Below the pieces are notes generated by a model. The model ran no database searches, was not told where the DNA came from, and was given only the letters and a program-made list of their open reading frames with translations. The position numbers and the translations under genes are program-made. A stretch of 31,625 nt of DNA from a virus, in the IMG/VR virus record IMGVR_UViG_3300046010_008458, positions 1 to 31,625 of that record; one strand, given 5' to 3'. Below are positions 1-7,421 of this stretch, piece after piece; within the stretch, counting starts at the first letter, position 1; the number at the start of each line of letters is the position of its first letter.

Positions 1-216
1 TTCATTATAATCAATTGGTGTGATGATTAATGCTTGTAATAACTTATCAATTACAGTACCTTGACGAATGAAGTTGGTATTGGTAAGGATATCTTCTTCC
101 TTAGCCGTCATGTACTTCATTTCAATTTCTCCTTTAGCTAGTGGAGATGTCTCAGGATACAGTAAACCTTTCGATGGAAGCGAAACAATCTCTGTTGGAA
201 CTTTTAATTCAGCCAT
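1..216 (-). CDS. T4-type baseplate protein (gp26-like), N-terminal fragment
   Basis: This is the first 72 codons of a gene that runs off the left edge. It starts at an ATG at 216, 21 nt downstream of an ATATTTAT motif. The protein begins MAELKVPTEIVSLPSKG and continues through GEIEMKYMTAKEEDILTN. This 'LPSKG..YPE..P...GEIEMKYMTAKEEDILTN' signature is what I know from the small T4-like baseplate family usually annotated as baseplate hub/assembly protein gp26. In T4 these proteins act during baseplate assembly at the tail tip. It lies downstream of sheath, tube and a repeat protein, which fits a tail/baseplate module. The family call is recognition from memory. Whether it is a structural part or an assembly factor here cannot be told from 72 residues. 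Confidence 0.7.
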   Translation of the reverse strand, partial: MAELKVPTEIVSLPSKGLLYPETSPLAKGEIEMKYMTAKEEDILTNTNFIRQGTVIDKLLQALIITPIDYNE

Positions 217-237
217 AAACTATTTTATTTGTGTATA

Positions 238-247
238 TATAAATATA
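238..247 (-). promoter_or_regulatory. ATATTTAT motif upstream of baseplate gene
   Basis: The coding strand reads TATATTTATA, 21 nt before the ATG at 216. It sits in the 58-nt gap after the 681-aa gene. See the finding on the recurrent motif. Confidence 0.55.
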
Positions 248-274
248 CGAAAGAGAAAGATAATTACCACTCTA

Positions 275-2320
275 CTATATAAAGTTTTGTATATATTCTA
301 AATATGTAGGCTTTCTACTCGATAACCCAACTCTTCTATCATCTGGTTTAGCAGGTGGGTCGTAAGGCTCAGCATATTTAGTTGCGCCGCGTCCAGTAAC
401 AACATTATATCCTTTTACACTTCCTACTTTTAATGAAGTTACTGGGTATATTGTTGGGTCAGTTTCATCTGGTTTGTATGGGATTCCTCCTGTTATTCCA
501 TCATATATAAAGCCACTGCGTCCTTCTAGGATATATTTTCCAACAAGTGGACTTTCTCTATCAAGCCTAGTAAAATCATAGGCATCATACTTAATAATTT
601 TTTGATTATTATCATTATTAGTTAAAATAAGATGCAATAAATTACTATTTTTTCTGTATGGTGGAGCAACAGTAAGAGAATCAACAAATGTACTATATTT
701 AAATGCGCTAGAATTTCTATTATTTGAACTTCTTACATTATCTAATTCTGTTTTATCAAGTACTTTTGGATCAGAATTTAAACCAGGAATACTCCCTTCA
801 CTTAGTTTACTCTCTATAGTTTTAATTGGATTTTTTGATAGATATGTATTTTCAGGATTATATACTTGATTAAATTTTGCAAATGGTCCAGGTACACCAT
901 TATTAAGTGGGGTACCTGTTGCTAGTGTATTTTTAGGTGCTGTTGGATCCTTATCTTGTTTATAAGGAATACCACCATTAGGGAATTCATTTTCAACATC
1001 TAAATTAGTACTGTCAAATGTAAGATCTAATATTCCCTCTCCTACATTATCTAAATATTCTTTTTGTGGATTATATTCCTGATAGAATTTTTCAGGAGCT
1101 CCAGGATTAAAATCTGCATTAGGGGTACCAGTTACTCGTTTTGGATACCTTGTAGGATCTTTATCTTGTTTGTAAGGAATACCACCATTAGGAAGTTTAT
1201 TTTCAACATCTAGATTAGTATTAGCTACAGTAGATATTAATTTACCTTCACTATTGTTTGAAATTTCATCTAGATATGTATTTTGTGGTTCGTAACTATG
1301 TTTAAATTTACTAAATGGACCTGGATTAGATCTAGTAGTAGGAGTTCCTGTAACTGTTTCTGGGTATAATGTTGGGTCTTTATCTTCTTTATAAGGAATA
1401 CCTCCATCTACTCTAGAGTTTTCAACATCTAAATTAGTATTAGCAACTGTACTTCTTAATCGGCCTCTTCCTCTAATAGGATTATTTATTAAATAAACAT
1501 TTTCAGGATTAAATGTTTGTTTAAATTTATTAAAGGGACCTGGATTGGATTTAGTAGTAGGAGTACCAGTTATATACTGGGGGTATGATGTTGGGTCTTG
1601 AAAAGAAAGAAGAGATTCAATGTTAGAAAGATCAAATATGTTTTCTATCTTACTATATCCTGCGATTCTTGTATATGCTTCTAAATAGGTACTATTAGGA
1701 ATAAAATCTTGAGAAAAGTTACGAGCAGGACCAGGATTAATAGGAATAGAATTACCTTCGCCAGGAAGTACTTTTAATACTGGTGCCCCTGTAACTAGAG
1801 GACCATATTGTGTAATAGTATCTGATCTGCGAAAATTATTTCCTGGTAGTGGGTTTTCTAGATCAAGATATGAAGAATCAAATCCAACACGTAATAAAGA
1901 ATATTCTTTATTTTGATGTGTTTTTAAATAAGTACTATCAGGAAAGAATTTAGGTACATATTGTTTAGGAGCTCCTGGATTAGCATCTTTATTAGGAGTT
2001 CCAGTATTTGTTTCAGGATATGATGTTATAGTTCCAGGAAAAGTAGAAAGAGATTCAAAGTTAGAAAGTTCAAATACTTTTTCTATCTTACTATATCCTA
2101 CAGTTCTTTTATATGTTTCTAAGTAAGTATTAGTAGAAATAAAATCTTGAAAAAAGTTACGAGCCGGACCTGGATTAATAGAGGTAGTTCCATTAGCGGT
2201 TGGTGTTCCTGTAACTAGAGGGCCATACTGTGTAATAGTATCTAACCTAAACAATCCAGTAGGGTCGGAATTTTCTAGGTCTAGATTTGTTATTTTAAAT
2301 GAATTTAATAAATCTCCCAT
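275..2320 (-). CDS. 681-aa repeat protein, tail-associated, function unknown
   Basis: I do not recognise this protein. Residues 1 to about 505 consist of roughly seven tandem units of 70-75 residues. Each carries LD[LV]EN or a related start, a central VTGTP, then NPGP or NPGA, and ends in a TYL-type tripeptide. Units 1 and 3 resemble each other (both with DTITQYGPLVTG), units 2 and 4 resemble each other (both with GYSKIE), and units 5-7 form a third class with GGIPYK.DKDPT. The repeats thus look like A-B-A-B-C-C-C. The C-terminal 175 residues are non-repetitive but contain one more GGIPYKPDETDPT. There is no signal peptide or membrane segment. The gene lies between tail tube and baseplate genes and has its own upstream motif only 3 nt from the ATG, so a tail or baseplate structural role is the simplest inference. 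A tape-measure role is not supported by composition. Confidence 0.85.
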   Translation of the reverse strand: MGDLLNSFKITNLDLENSDPTGLFRLDTITQYGPLVTGTPTANGTTSINPGPARNFFQDFISTNTYLETYKRTVGYSKIEKVFELSNFESLSTFPGTITSYPETNTGTPNKDANPGAPKQYVPKFFPDSTYLKTHQNKEYSLLRVGFDSSYLDLENPLPGNNFRRSDTITQYGPLVTGAPVLKVLPGEGNSIPINPGPARNFSQDFIPNSTYLEAYTRIAGYSKIENIFDLSNIESLLSFQDPTSYPQYITGTPTTKSNPGPFNKFKQTFNPENVYLINNPIRGRGRLRSTVANTNLDVENSRVDGGIPYKEDKDPTLYPETVTGTPTTRSNPGPFSKFKHSYEPQNTYLDEISNNSEGKLISTVANTNLDVENKLPNGGIPYKQDKDPTRYPKRVTGTPNADFNPGAPEKFYQEYNPQKEYLDNVGEGILDLTFDSTNLDVENEFPNGGIPYKQDKDPTAPKNTLATGTPLNNGVPGPFAKFNQVYNPENTYLSKNPIKTIESKLSEGSIPGLNSDPKVLDKTELDNVRSSNNRNSSAFKYSTFVDSLTVAPPYRKNSNLLHLILTNNDNNQKIIKYDAYDFTRLDRESPLVGKYILEGRSGFIYDGITGGIPYKPDETDPTIYPVTSLKVGSVKGYNVVTGRGATKYAEPYDPPAKPDDRRVGLSSRKPTYLEYIQNFI

Positions 2321-2323
2321 ACC

Positions 2324-2333
2324 TATAAATATT
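2324..2333 (-). promoter_or_regulatory. ATATTTAT motif upstream of 681-aa gene
   Basis: The coding strand reads AATATTTATA, ending only 3 nt before the ATG at 2320. This is by far the shortest spacing in the window. If the motif is a -10 element, the transcript would start inside the annotated reading frame. Confidence 0.5.
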
Positions 2334-2367
2334 AAAAGAAAAGACGCTTGCTAAAGCAAACGTCTTT
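2332..2367 (-). terminator. Intrinsic terminator after tail tube gene
   Basis: Arms 2361-2367 and 2340-2346 (AAAGACG/CGTCTTT) enclose a second 4-bp stem (2348-2351 with 2356-2359) and a 4-nt loop. One U-G wobble joins them into a 12-bp stem. On the minus strand the stem is followed by TTTTCTTTT. It lies about 25 nt past the tail tube stop codon. Confidence 0.85.
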
Positions 2368-2391
2368 AAAATAAAAAATATAAATAAGAAA

Positions 2392-2877
2392 TTAGAAGTT
2401 GAGGATACAATAATCCATCGCAATGTTTACAGTTAAATTAATTGCTGCTTCGTTTGCCCAATCGTATTCACCGAAAGTAGATGATTTTACATAGGCACCT
2501 TTAATAATCCATTCACTTACGATATCACCTACTGGGCCTAAAATGTCTAATGTTAAATCTTTCTTATAAAAGTCAGAATAACCATCTCTACCCGTTACTG
2601 ATTCGTGTGATAAACGTACCCATTCCATTACTGCTTGTGCACCAGATGGAGTTACTGGATCGTATAGGCTTAGCTGCATGTCATTCCATCTAACTTTACC
2701 TTTTACTTTACGGTAAACGTTAATATGGTCTAAAACAATATCACTAGCTTCGAATCCAGGAGCAGCAGCTGCTTTAATCAAATATGCTGGGATACCGTCA
2801 ATATACATTATAAAGCGATTCTGAACTTTAGGTTCAAACGCTGTAAACATTATTTCATTTGCCGAAATTGTTGCCAT
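2392..2877 (-). CDS. 19: Tail tube protein (gp19-like)
   Basis: This 161-aa protein is predicted to form the rigid inner tube of the contractile tail, through which DNA passes. The length matches T4 gp19 (163 aa). Recognisable family features are the N-terminal RFIMYIDGIPAYLIK segment, followed by PGFE and then a conserved middle region around KVRWNDMQLSLYDP and the HES-GRDGY stretch. The ATG at 2877 is chosen because it gives the usual short N-terminus; a motif lies 26 nt upstream. It is immediately downstream of the sheath gene, the standard gp18-gp19 order, and is followed by a strong terminator. A separate start and terminator would make it a single-gene unit, in line with the high copy number needed. 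Confidence 0.93.
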   Translation of the reverse strand: MATISANEIMFTAFEPKVQNRFIMYIDGIPAYLIKAAAAPGFEASDIVLDHINVYRKVKGKVRWNDMQLSLYDPVTPSGAQAVMEWVRLSHESVTGRDGYSDFYKKDLTLDILGPVGDIVSEWIIKGAYVKSSTFGEYDWANEAAINLTVNIAMDYCILNF

Positions 2878-2903
2878 TTTTATCTTGTTGTTTAGTTGCT
2901 ATT

Positions 2904-2913
2904 AATAAATATT
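2904..2913 (-). promoter_or_regulatory. ATATTTAT motif upstream of tail tube gene
   Basis: The coding strand reads AATATTTATT, 26 nt before the ATG at 2877. It comes directly after the hairpin that contains the sheath stop codon. Confidence 0.55.
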
Positions 2914-2918
2914 AATAA

Positions 2919-2945
2919 CTACATTCCCCTATGCAGGGAATGTAG
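2919..2945 (-). terminator. Hairpin enclosing the tail sheath stop codon
   Basis: A perfect 10-bp stem (2919-2928 with 2936-2945, CTACATTCCC/GGGAATGTAG) has a 7-nt loop. The TAG stop of the sheath gene (2929-2931) is in the loop. Downstream on the minus strand is AT-rich TTATTAATATTTATT rather than a pure T-run. It may be a terminator or an RNA 3'-end stabiliser. Confidence 0.6.
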
Positions 2946-4650
2946 CGCCGGTTGGTTGTACGTTGAAGTTCAAGATAATGAATTCAGCAGTCTTAGTTGG
3001 TTGAATATAAATCTGACCTACTAATTGATTGCGATCAATTACATCAGGTGTGTTATTTGATTCATCCATTACTACTCTATAAGCATATAAACCTTGACGT
3101 TGTACTACTGAATCAAGATATGGATTAACTTGAGATAAGAATCTATTACGAGTTACCTGAGTATTTTGTTCAAATACTAAAGTATTACCTACTTGACCAA
3201 TATAATCTTTCAATGCAATCAATAAACGACGAACGTTTACACGATCAAGTGCTGTTGATTTTTTCTGCAATGTTTTCTGACCAAATACTACAACACCTTC
3301 TCCAGGGAATGTAGCTAATGGATTAACATTACCTAAATATAATGCATCACGATCTGATTGAGTTAATTTTCTTTCAGCACGTAATACTGAAGGAACACCA
3401 CCGCGGTTTAAACCTGCAGGAGCAAACCATTCAGCACCTATTTGGTCGTTAAATGCTAATACACCACCCATTATTGTTGATGGAGGACACCATACATTCT
3501 GACCTAATGCTGTTGAGAATAATTGAATCCAAGGCCAATATGTTGCAGCGTAATTGCTTGATTGACCTGAAGCAGCAGCAGCTGCACTTGATACTACAGC
3601 ACCATATACTTTACAATCAACCATTGCGATTGCATCACCACGCTCTTCACAAATAGAAATCATTCTTGAAGAAGCAGCATTATCTAAACCAACACCTGGG
3701 GCTAACAATACATTGAATCTATATTCATCTTTATTAGCTAATAGGTTAAATGCTGTGTTATAATCAGCAGGTGCAAATCCTTGAACATTAGTTGTTGAAA
3801 CATTTTCATTAAATAATGATGGAGATGCAGCACCGTTAGTTAATCCACCTGCAAAAGCACCAGCAAGTGAACCACTTCCTACAGCTGGTAACCCAGCAGC
3901 ATATGATCCTGTTTTGTAATTGCCGTTGTTGTCAATAGAATCTGGTTGAGGAGCAAGTACTGATTTAACTCTAACATAGAGAGAAGCATTAGTATAAGAA
4001 CCAGTAGAGTCAATATATGGATTAAAATCAGTATCTAAACGATAAACAGGTCTAATATCACCAATTACACGAGAAATATAGTTTGGTAATCCTGGATCTA
4101 ATGATAAATTAGACCAAGTTTCTAAATAGTTAGGTTGAGCAGTGTTATCATTACCGGCACGAATAGCTAAAGTAAATGTACCACTACCTGTATTTACTTG
4201 TGTAACTTCCCAACGAACATTAGTTGAACTACCACTAGCTAAAGCGCCAGCGTTAATAGGACTAACGTTATTCATTACATCACCCCAAGCTAATGTTTCA
4301 AGTTGGAATGAAGCACTATTATTACTTGAAGAAACACTAGCAGAAGCATAAGTACTAAGACCAGTACTACCACTAATAACTCTAGTAACTAATAATGTCT
4401 GTCCGCCATTTTGAAAGAAATCTTTAGCGGCTAATGATGTAAAGTATTCGTAATAGTAACTACCACTTTTAAATGATTCTCCAAATTTTTGTGCAAATTC
4501 ACTGTAAGAAGTAACGTAAGTAGGAACATATGGTTGACCCAACACAGTTGGACCAACAATAGCCGTTGCTGAACCTACAATACCCCTTTGAACTAACGAT
4601 TGGTCAGATTCATTTTGGAATACGCCAGGAGATAAAATTTTTTCTGCCAT
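2929..4650 (-). CDS. 18: Contractile tail sheath protein (gp18-like)
   Basis: This 573-aa protein is predicted to polymerise around the tail tube and contract during infection. T4 gp18 is 659 aa, so this is a shorter version, with the variable outer domain probably reduced. The N-terminus (MAEKILSPGVFQNESDQS, then GIVGSATAIVGPT) is the typical sheath start. The C-terminal third contains the conserved sheath core: WFAPAGLNRG, then RDALYLGNVNPLATFPG, VVFGQKTLQ, and RVNVRRLLIALKDYI. The protein ends in PTKTAEFIILNFNVQPTG, the usual C-terminal strand region. The gene precedes the tail tube gene. A motif lies 41 nt upstream of the ATG. An internal alanine/serine-rich section at residues 120-300 is probably the variable surface domain. 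Confidence 0.95.
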   Translation of the reverse strand: MAEKILSPGVFQNESDQSLVQRGIVGSATAIVGPTVLGQPYVPTYVTSYSEFAQKFGESFKSGSYYYEYFTSLAAKDFFQNGGQTLLVTRVISGSTGLSTYASASVSSSNNSASFQLETLAWGDVMNNVSPINAGALASGSSTNVRWEVTQVNTGSGTFTLAIRAGNDNTAQPNYLETWSNLSLDPGLPNYISRVIGDIRPVYRLDTDFNPYIDSTGSYTNASLYVRVKSVLAPQPDSIDNNGNYKTGSYAAGLPAVGSGSLAGAFAGGLTNGAASPSLFNENVSTTNVQGFAPADYNTAFNLLANKDEYRFNVLLAPGVGLDNAASSRMISICEERGDAIAMVDCKVYGAVVSSAAAAASGQSSNYAATYWPWIQLFSTALGQNVWCPPSTIMGGVLAFNDQIGAEWFAPAGLNRGGVPSVLRAERKLTQSDRDALYLGNVNPLATFPGEGVVVFGQKTLQKKSTALDRVNVRRLLIALKDYIGQVGNTLVFEQNTQVTRNRFLSQVNPYLDSVVQRQGLYAYRVVMDESNNTPDVIDRNQLVGQIYIQPTKTAEFIILNFNVQPTGATFPA

Positions 4651-4691
4651 TTTGTATAATTGTTTTTGAAATTTAATAGGATTGACCTATC

Positions 4692-4701
4692 GATAAATAT
4701 C
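4692..4701 (-). promoter_or_regulatory. ATATTTAT motif upstream of tail sheath gene
   Basis: The coding strand reads GATATTTATC, 41 nt before the ATG at 4650. It lies in the 77-nt gap between the 88-aa coiled-coil gene and the sheath gene. Confidence 0.55.
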
Positions 4702-4727
4702 AAAAAATCATTACAAAACGCGGAATA

Positions 4728-4994
4728 TTATTGGACAGGCATTACTTCCCCAGTCTCTGGATTGATTGAGCCAGTGCCGTACTTTTCCTGGAGGGATTTA
4801 GCTAAATCATTTTCTTTTTGTTCGATTGTAGTTAAATCACCTAATAATACTTTTTTATTAGATTCAAGTTTTTCAACCTGTTCTAATAATGATAGACGTT
4901 GTGCTTCTGCTACACCAATTTCAAATAATGTTTGGTTGTACTTTGACTGTAAATCTCTAACTGATTGTAATTCTTCTTGTGTTAATTGTGCCAT
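4728..4994 (-). CDS. Small coiled-coil protein, function unknown
   Basis: The protein is 88 aa from the ATG at 4994 (MAQLTQEELQSVRDLQ). An in-frame ATG at 5015 would add seven residues and overlap the previous gene. I prefer 4994 because it follows the stop of that gene by 8 nt. Residues 5-65 have a continuous charged and hydrophobic pattern expected of a helical coiled coil (LQSVRDLQSKY, then LLEQVEKLESNKKVLLGDL). The C-terminus is polar and reads GSINPETGEVMPVQ. Short proteins of this type are common in T4-like late regions, but I know no assigned role. It is the last gene of a four-gene run before the sheath. Confidence 0.75.
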   Translation of the reverse strand: MAQLTQEELQSVRDLQSKYNQTLFEIGVAEAQRLSLLEQVEKLESNKKVLLGDLTTIEQKENDLAKSLQEKYGTGSINPETGEVMPVQ

Positions 4995-5002
4995 AACGTT
5001 TT

Positions 5003-5233
5003 TTATTTTTCCCATTTAGCTAATGGGCAAGCTTCAGGACCTCTAGGGCTAAATACTTTTTTATTTAGTGGACATCCACATTCGCTACATATTAATATAT
5101 TAAGTGCAGGAACATGAGTTTTTTTATCACATGAATCACAAATACTAGATCTATATTCAGCTAGTGCTTGTTCTTCAGGTGTTGGGTTAGCTGCTGCTAC
5201 CCACGCTTGAAATATTTCTGAAATTTTATTCAC
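5003..5233 (-). CDS. Small zinc-ribbon protein
   Basis: This 76-aa protein carries a CxxC at residues 32-35 (CDSC) and a second at 49-52 (CSEC), with further cysteines at 54 and 69. The arrangement suggests a single zinc-binding ribbon. It starts with GTG at 5233, overlapping the stop codon of the upstream 153-aa gene, which indicates translational coupling. The tail CPLAKWEK resembles small cysteine-rich phage proteins of unknown role. Zinc binding is inferred from cysteine spacing; DNA or protein partners cannot be told. It is part of the four-gene unit between the adhesion island and the sheath. Confidence 0.8.
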   Translation of the reverse strand: MNKISEIFQAWVAAANPTPEEQALAEYRSSICDSCDKKTHVPALNILICSECGCPLNKKVFSPRGPEACPLAKWEK

Positions 5234-5687
5234 CTACTTTAACTAATTTAAAGAAAGTATTATATACTCCTTCACTTTCAACATTTTCAAATTCTTCTAA
5301 TTTGAATGGATGATATTCTAATTCACGTTCTTCTTGAAGAAGAGAATTAAAATCGTTTTGGAAGCTAATAAAGTCTGGATTGATTTCACGTGATACTAGT
5401 TCCTTAGTTTCATCATCAACTACTTCGTTGATGTAGACAGGAATATTAATACGGCCGTTTTCTTCTTTTCCGTACTTTTTAATTAATTCTTCCTTAAGTT
5501 TTTCTACTGATTCTTTTTCAGTTGATACTTTTTTGGATAAATCGTGTAGCCAGTACTTTGTAGTTAGTTTAATTTTTTCACTTAATAAACCTTTAGCTAC
5601 AACTTCACCAGTTTGATTATTAACTACTCCATTTAATTCACTTTCTAAAGAATAAAATTCTTGTAATTTTAACGTAACTTTTTCCAT
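5226..5687 (-). CDS. 153-aa soluble protein, function unknown
   Basis: The protein starts MEKVTLKLQEFYSLESELNG and is acidic and lysine-rich, with predicted helices at residues 1-20, 33-75 and 105-135. It contains VNNQTGEVVAKGLLSEK and KYWLHDLSKKV. The composition and layout recall hypothetical proteins that recur in uncultivated T4-like phage genomes, but I cannot assign a function. It follows the membrane-anchored 91-aa gene by 5 nt, and its stop overlaps the next start, so it is translated as part of an operon. Confidence 0.78.
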   Translation of the reverse strand: MEKVTLKLQEFYSLESELNGVVNNQTGEVVAKGLLSEKIKLTTKYWLHDLSKKVSTEKESVEKLKEELIKKYGKEENGRINIPVYINEVVDDETKELVSREINPDFISFQNDFNSLLQEERELEYHPFKLEEFENVESEGVYNTFFKLVKVGE

Positions 5688-5692
5688 ACTAC

Positions 5693-5968
5693 TTACTTAG
5701 TTTTTTTAACAACTGTTTTTTTAGCAGCAGTTTTTTTAGCGGCTCCTTGTTTAGCAGCATTTGCTTTTCTTTCTGCTTTTTGCTCAGGAGTAGCAATTGG
5801 TTCTTCTACTACTGGGACAAATACTGTTGGATCAGGAGTTGCATTTTCAACTACAATTGGATTAACAGGGCTAGATGTTTTTACATCATCATGAGATGAT
5901 TTTTTCCTAAGAGAAAAAGCAACGAATGCCGCTACGGCTAAAACAAGAACAATAATAACTTGTAACAT
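5693..5968 (-). CDS. Membrane-anchored protein with histone H1-like Lys/Ala tail
   Basis: The protein is 91 aa from the ATG at 5968. A longer in-frame reading to a TTG at 6046 would run through the upstream ATATTTAT motif and into the previous gene, so it was rejected. Residues 2-19 (LQVIIVLVLAVAAFVAFS) form one clear transmembrane helix followed by RKK. The middle is Pro/Val/Glu-rich. The C-terminus is AAKQGAAKKTAAKK..VKKTK, a repeated A-K-K pattern like histone H1 tails. The helix first, positive-residues-after layout would favour an N-out, C-in orientation by the positive-inside rule. A role in lysis, membrane association or DNA contact is possible, but none is shown. Confidence 0.72.
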   Translation of the reverse strand: MLQVIIVLVLAVAAFVAFSLRKKSSHDDVKTSSPVNPIVVENATPDPTVFVPVVEEPIATPEQKAERKANAAKQGAAKKTAAKKTVVKKTK

Positions 5969-5992
5969 AAAATTTATTTTTTGGTTTACGTA

Positions 5993-6002
5993 TATAAATA
6001 TA
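5993..6002 (-). promoter_or_regulatory. ATATTTAT motif upstream of the 91-aa membrane protein gene
   Basis: The coding strand reads TATATTTATA, 24 nt before the ATG at 5968. It supports that ATG over the upstream TTG. Confidence 0.55.
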
Positions 6003-6036
6003 TAAAGAAAGTAGAAACCAACCAAATTTATTTTTA

Positions 6037-6414
6037 TTAAGGACAAGGAGAAGCAAGTGTATCTACTGTAGTAGCAACATTTCTACTAACACCAGAAGTA
6101 GTAGTAATTAAAGCAGTACATCCTGCTCCAGCAGCAGGACACGTAGTAGAATCAAGTGCTCTGGATATAGGATAAGAATTAGCTCCATCCCACCCTCTTA
6201 CACTAACACCAGGTCCTGCTGTAACCTCAATTGATGCTCTTAAATCACAAGAAGTGCTATCAAAACTACTTCCAGCATTTTCCCAATTGGTTCCTCCATC
6301 TGTTGAATACTGGAGTGTAATTGGCAACCCAGTAGTAGTTAATTTACCATATAAATTTATTGTGAAAGGACCAGCATATGTGTATCTAACCCATATTTTT
6401 AATGAAGGAGGCAT
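6037..6414 (-). CDS. 125-aa cysteine-containing protein, probable virion surface protein
   Basis: I do not recognise a specific family. The protein is beta-rich with little charge: MPPSLKIWVRYTYAGPF, then LQYSTDGGTNWENAGSSF, a pattern common in small immunoglobulin- or lectin-like beta-sandwich domains. Four cysteines (in STSCDLRA, TTCPAAGAGC and the C-terminal SPCP) could pair, which is unusual for a cytoplasmically made phage protein. It is the third gene of a run that begins with the 105-aa gene just after the S74 fibre. It is probably an accessory adhesion or decoration protein, but this rests on context only. Confidence 0.7.
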   Translation of the reverse strand: MPPSLKIWVRYTYAGPFTINLYGKLTTTGLPITLQYSTDGGTNWENAGSSFDSTSCDLRASIEVTAGPGVSVRGWDGANSYPISRALDSTTCPAAGAGCTALITTTSGVSRNVATTVDTLASPCP

Positions 6415-6438
6415 AAGTTTTTATTTTAATATTTTAGA

Positions 6439-7092
6439 TTAACATTGGGATGGATCACAGTAACACCCAGTAGTATTACGAACTACTACATAATATACAT
6501 AACTTCCTGAGGCAAAATTATATGTGTAATTATATGTTATTGTTCTATTAACATCATTTCTTATAGATGCACTTGCTATAAGAATAGCCCCCCCTGAGTA
6601 TACAAAGCCTGAGCAGTCAGATATATTAGCATTAGAACTTCCATCAACATTCCATGGTGTTCCATAAAATATCATCCAACATCCTGTATCTCCACTACTT
6701 TCTGTAATAGGACTACCTGATATATTAAGACTTAAAGTTGCATTTGTTATACCAACATCAATGGGTATCATAGATGTATATGTGCTACAATTAATATTAC
6801 CACCCCAATGACTATACAAACTAGCTGTTGTAGAAGCACTGATAGCAGCAGTGTGGTTATATGAATACCATTGAGACATAGAAATAGGAGGAGCATATGC
6901 TGCATTCACTGTATATCTAGATCCCGAAGATATTAGATTAATAGGGGCATAATTAGCATTAGGGCCAGCACCAATACACCCAGAATTATATCCAGACGCC
7001 CACCCACTAAATCTATAAGTAGTAAATACACTTTGAGACATTTCTACTCTTACATCGCTAAAATCTATTAATCCGCTACTTGGTAATGGCAT
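6439..7092 (-). CDS. 217-aa virion structural/adhesion protein
   Basis: The N-terminus MPLPSSGLIDFSDVRVEMSQ and the later SMSQWYSYNH form a module seen in many phages at the start of virion surface proteins (M.LPSSG.I....V..E....SMS.WY.YN). It is thought to attach the protein to the particle. The rest (residues 80-217) is a beta-rich Ser/Thr/Tyr domain with several cysteines and ends CYCDPSQC. The gene lies 10 nt after the 105-aa gene and before the 125-aa gene. A receptor-binding or decoration role is inferred from the module and its location in the adhesion island. Confidence 0.75.
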   Translation of the reverse strand: MPLPSSGLIDFSDVRVEMSQSVFTTYRFSGWASGYNSGCIGAGPNANYAPINLISSGSRYTVNAAYAPPISMSQWYSYNHTAAISASTTASLYSHWGGNINCSTYTSMIPIDVGITNATLSLNISGSPITESSGDTGCWMIFYGTPWNVDGSSNANISDCSGFVYSGGAILIASASIRNDVNRTITYNYTYNFASGSYVYYVVVRNTTGCYCDPSQC

Positions 7093-7102
7093 AATTTAAA
7101 CT

Positions 7103-7420
7103 TTATAGCCAAGGGGCTTGTTGAATTAATACGGGTGGGTTAATTTGATTTTCAATTTGCTGTGCTATATTTTCTTCCACTGCATTAATATCCATAGAAC
7201 TACTTACCCAATTATATACTGTTTGGTATGTTAATTCTTCAAATGGTACAAATACAGAACCAGTATCATAAGATACTGTTTGAGTTCCAATTGAAGATCC
7301 TTGATATGAGCCAGTAGCACCATATGCTTGCCAATGCACTAAGAATACTACATCTGTTTGTCCTGATGCTGTAGGATATGATTCTAGTGGATTAAAATTC
7401 CAATTGTAAGTTATTGCCAT
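7103..7420 (-). CDS. 105-aa phage protein of the 'MAITY.W' family
   Basis: The protein begins MAITYNWNFNPLESYP and contains GQTDVVFLVHWQAYG, a beta-rich middle and QQIENQINPPV near the C-terminus. I recall the same arrangement in many uncultivated phage genomes next to tail fibre genes, annotated as hypothetical. The start is an ATG at 7420, 14 nt downstream of an ATATTTAT motif that overlaps the final codons of the S74 fibre gene. It opens a three-gene unit with the 217- and 125-aa proteins. A virion-associated role is likely, but no mechanism can be stated. Confidence 0.78.
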   Translation of the reverse strand: MAITYNWNFNPLESYPTASGQTDVVFLVHWQAYGATGSYQGSSIGTQTVSYDTGSVFVPFEELTYQTVYNWVSSSMDINAVEENIAQQIENQINPPVLIQQAPWL

Positions 7421-7421
7421 A

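Noticed and set aside
275-2320. Tape-measure protein
   Set aside because: There are no long helices or hydrophobic segments; the protein is Pro/Gly/Asn-rich with beta-type repeats, and it lies after the tail tube without the usual tape-measure chaperone pair.
5969-6046. Longer N-terminus for the 91-aa membrane protein (TTG start at 6046)
   Set aside because: It would overlap the previous gene and run through the motif; the ATG at 5968 starts right at the transmembrane helix.
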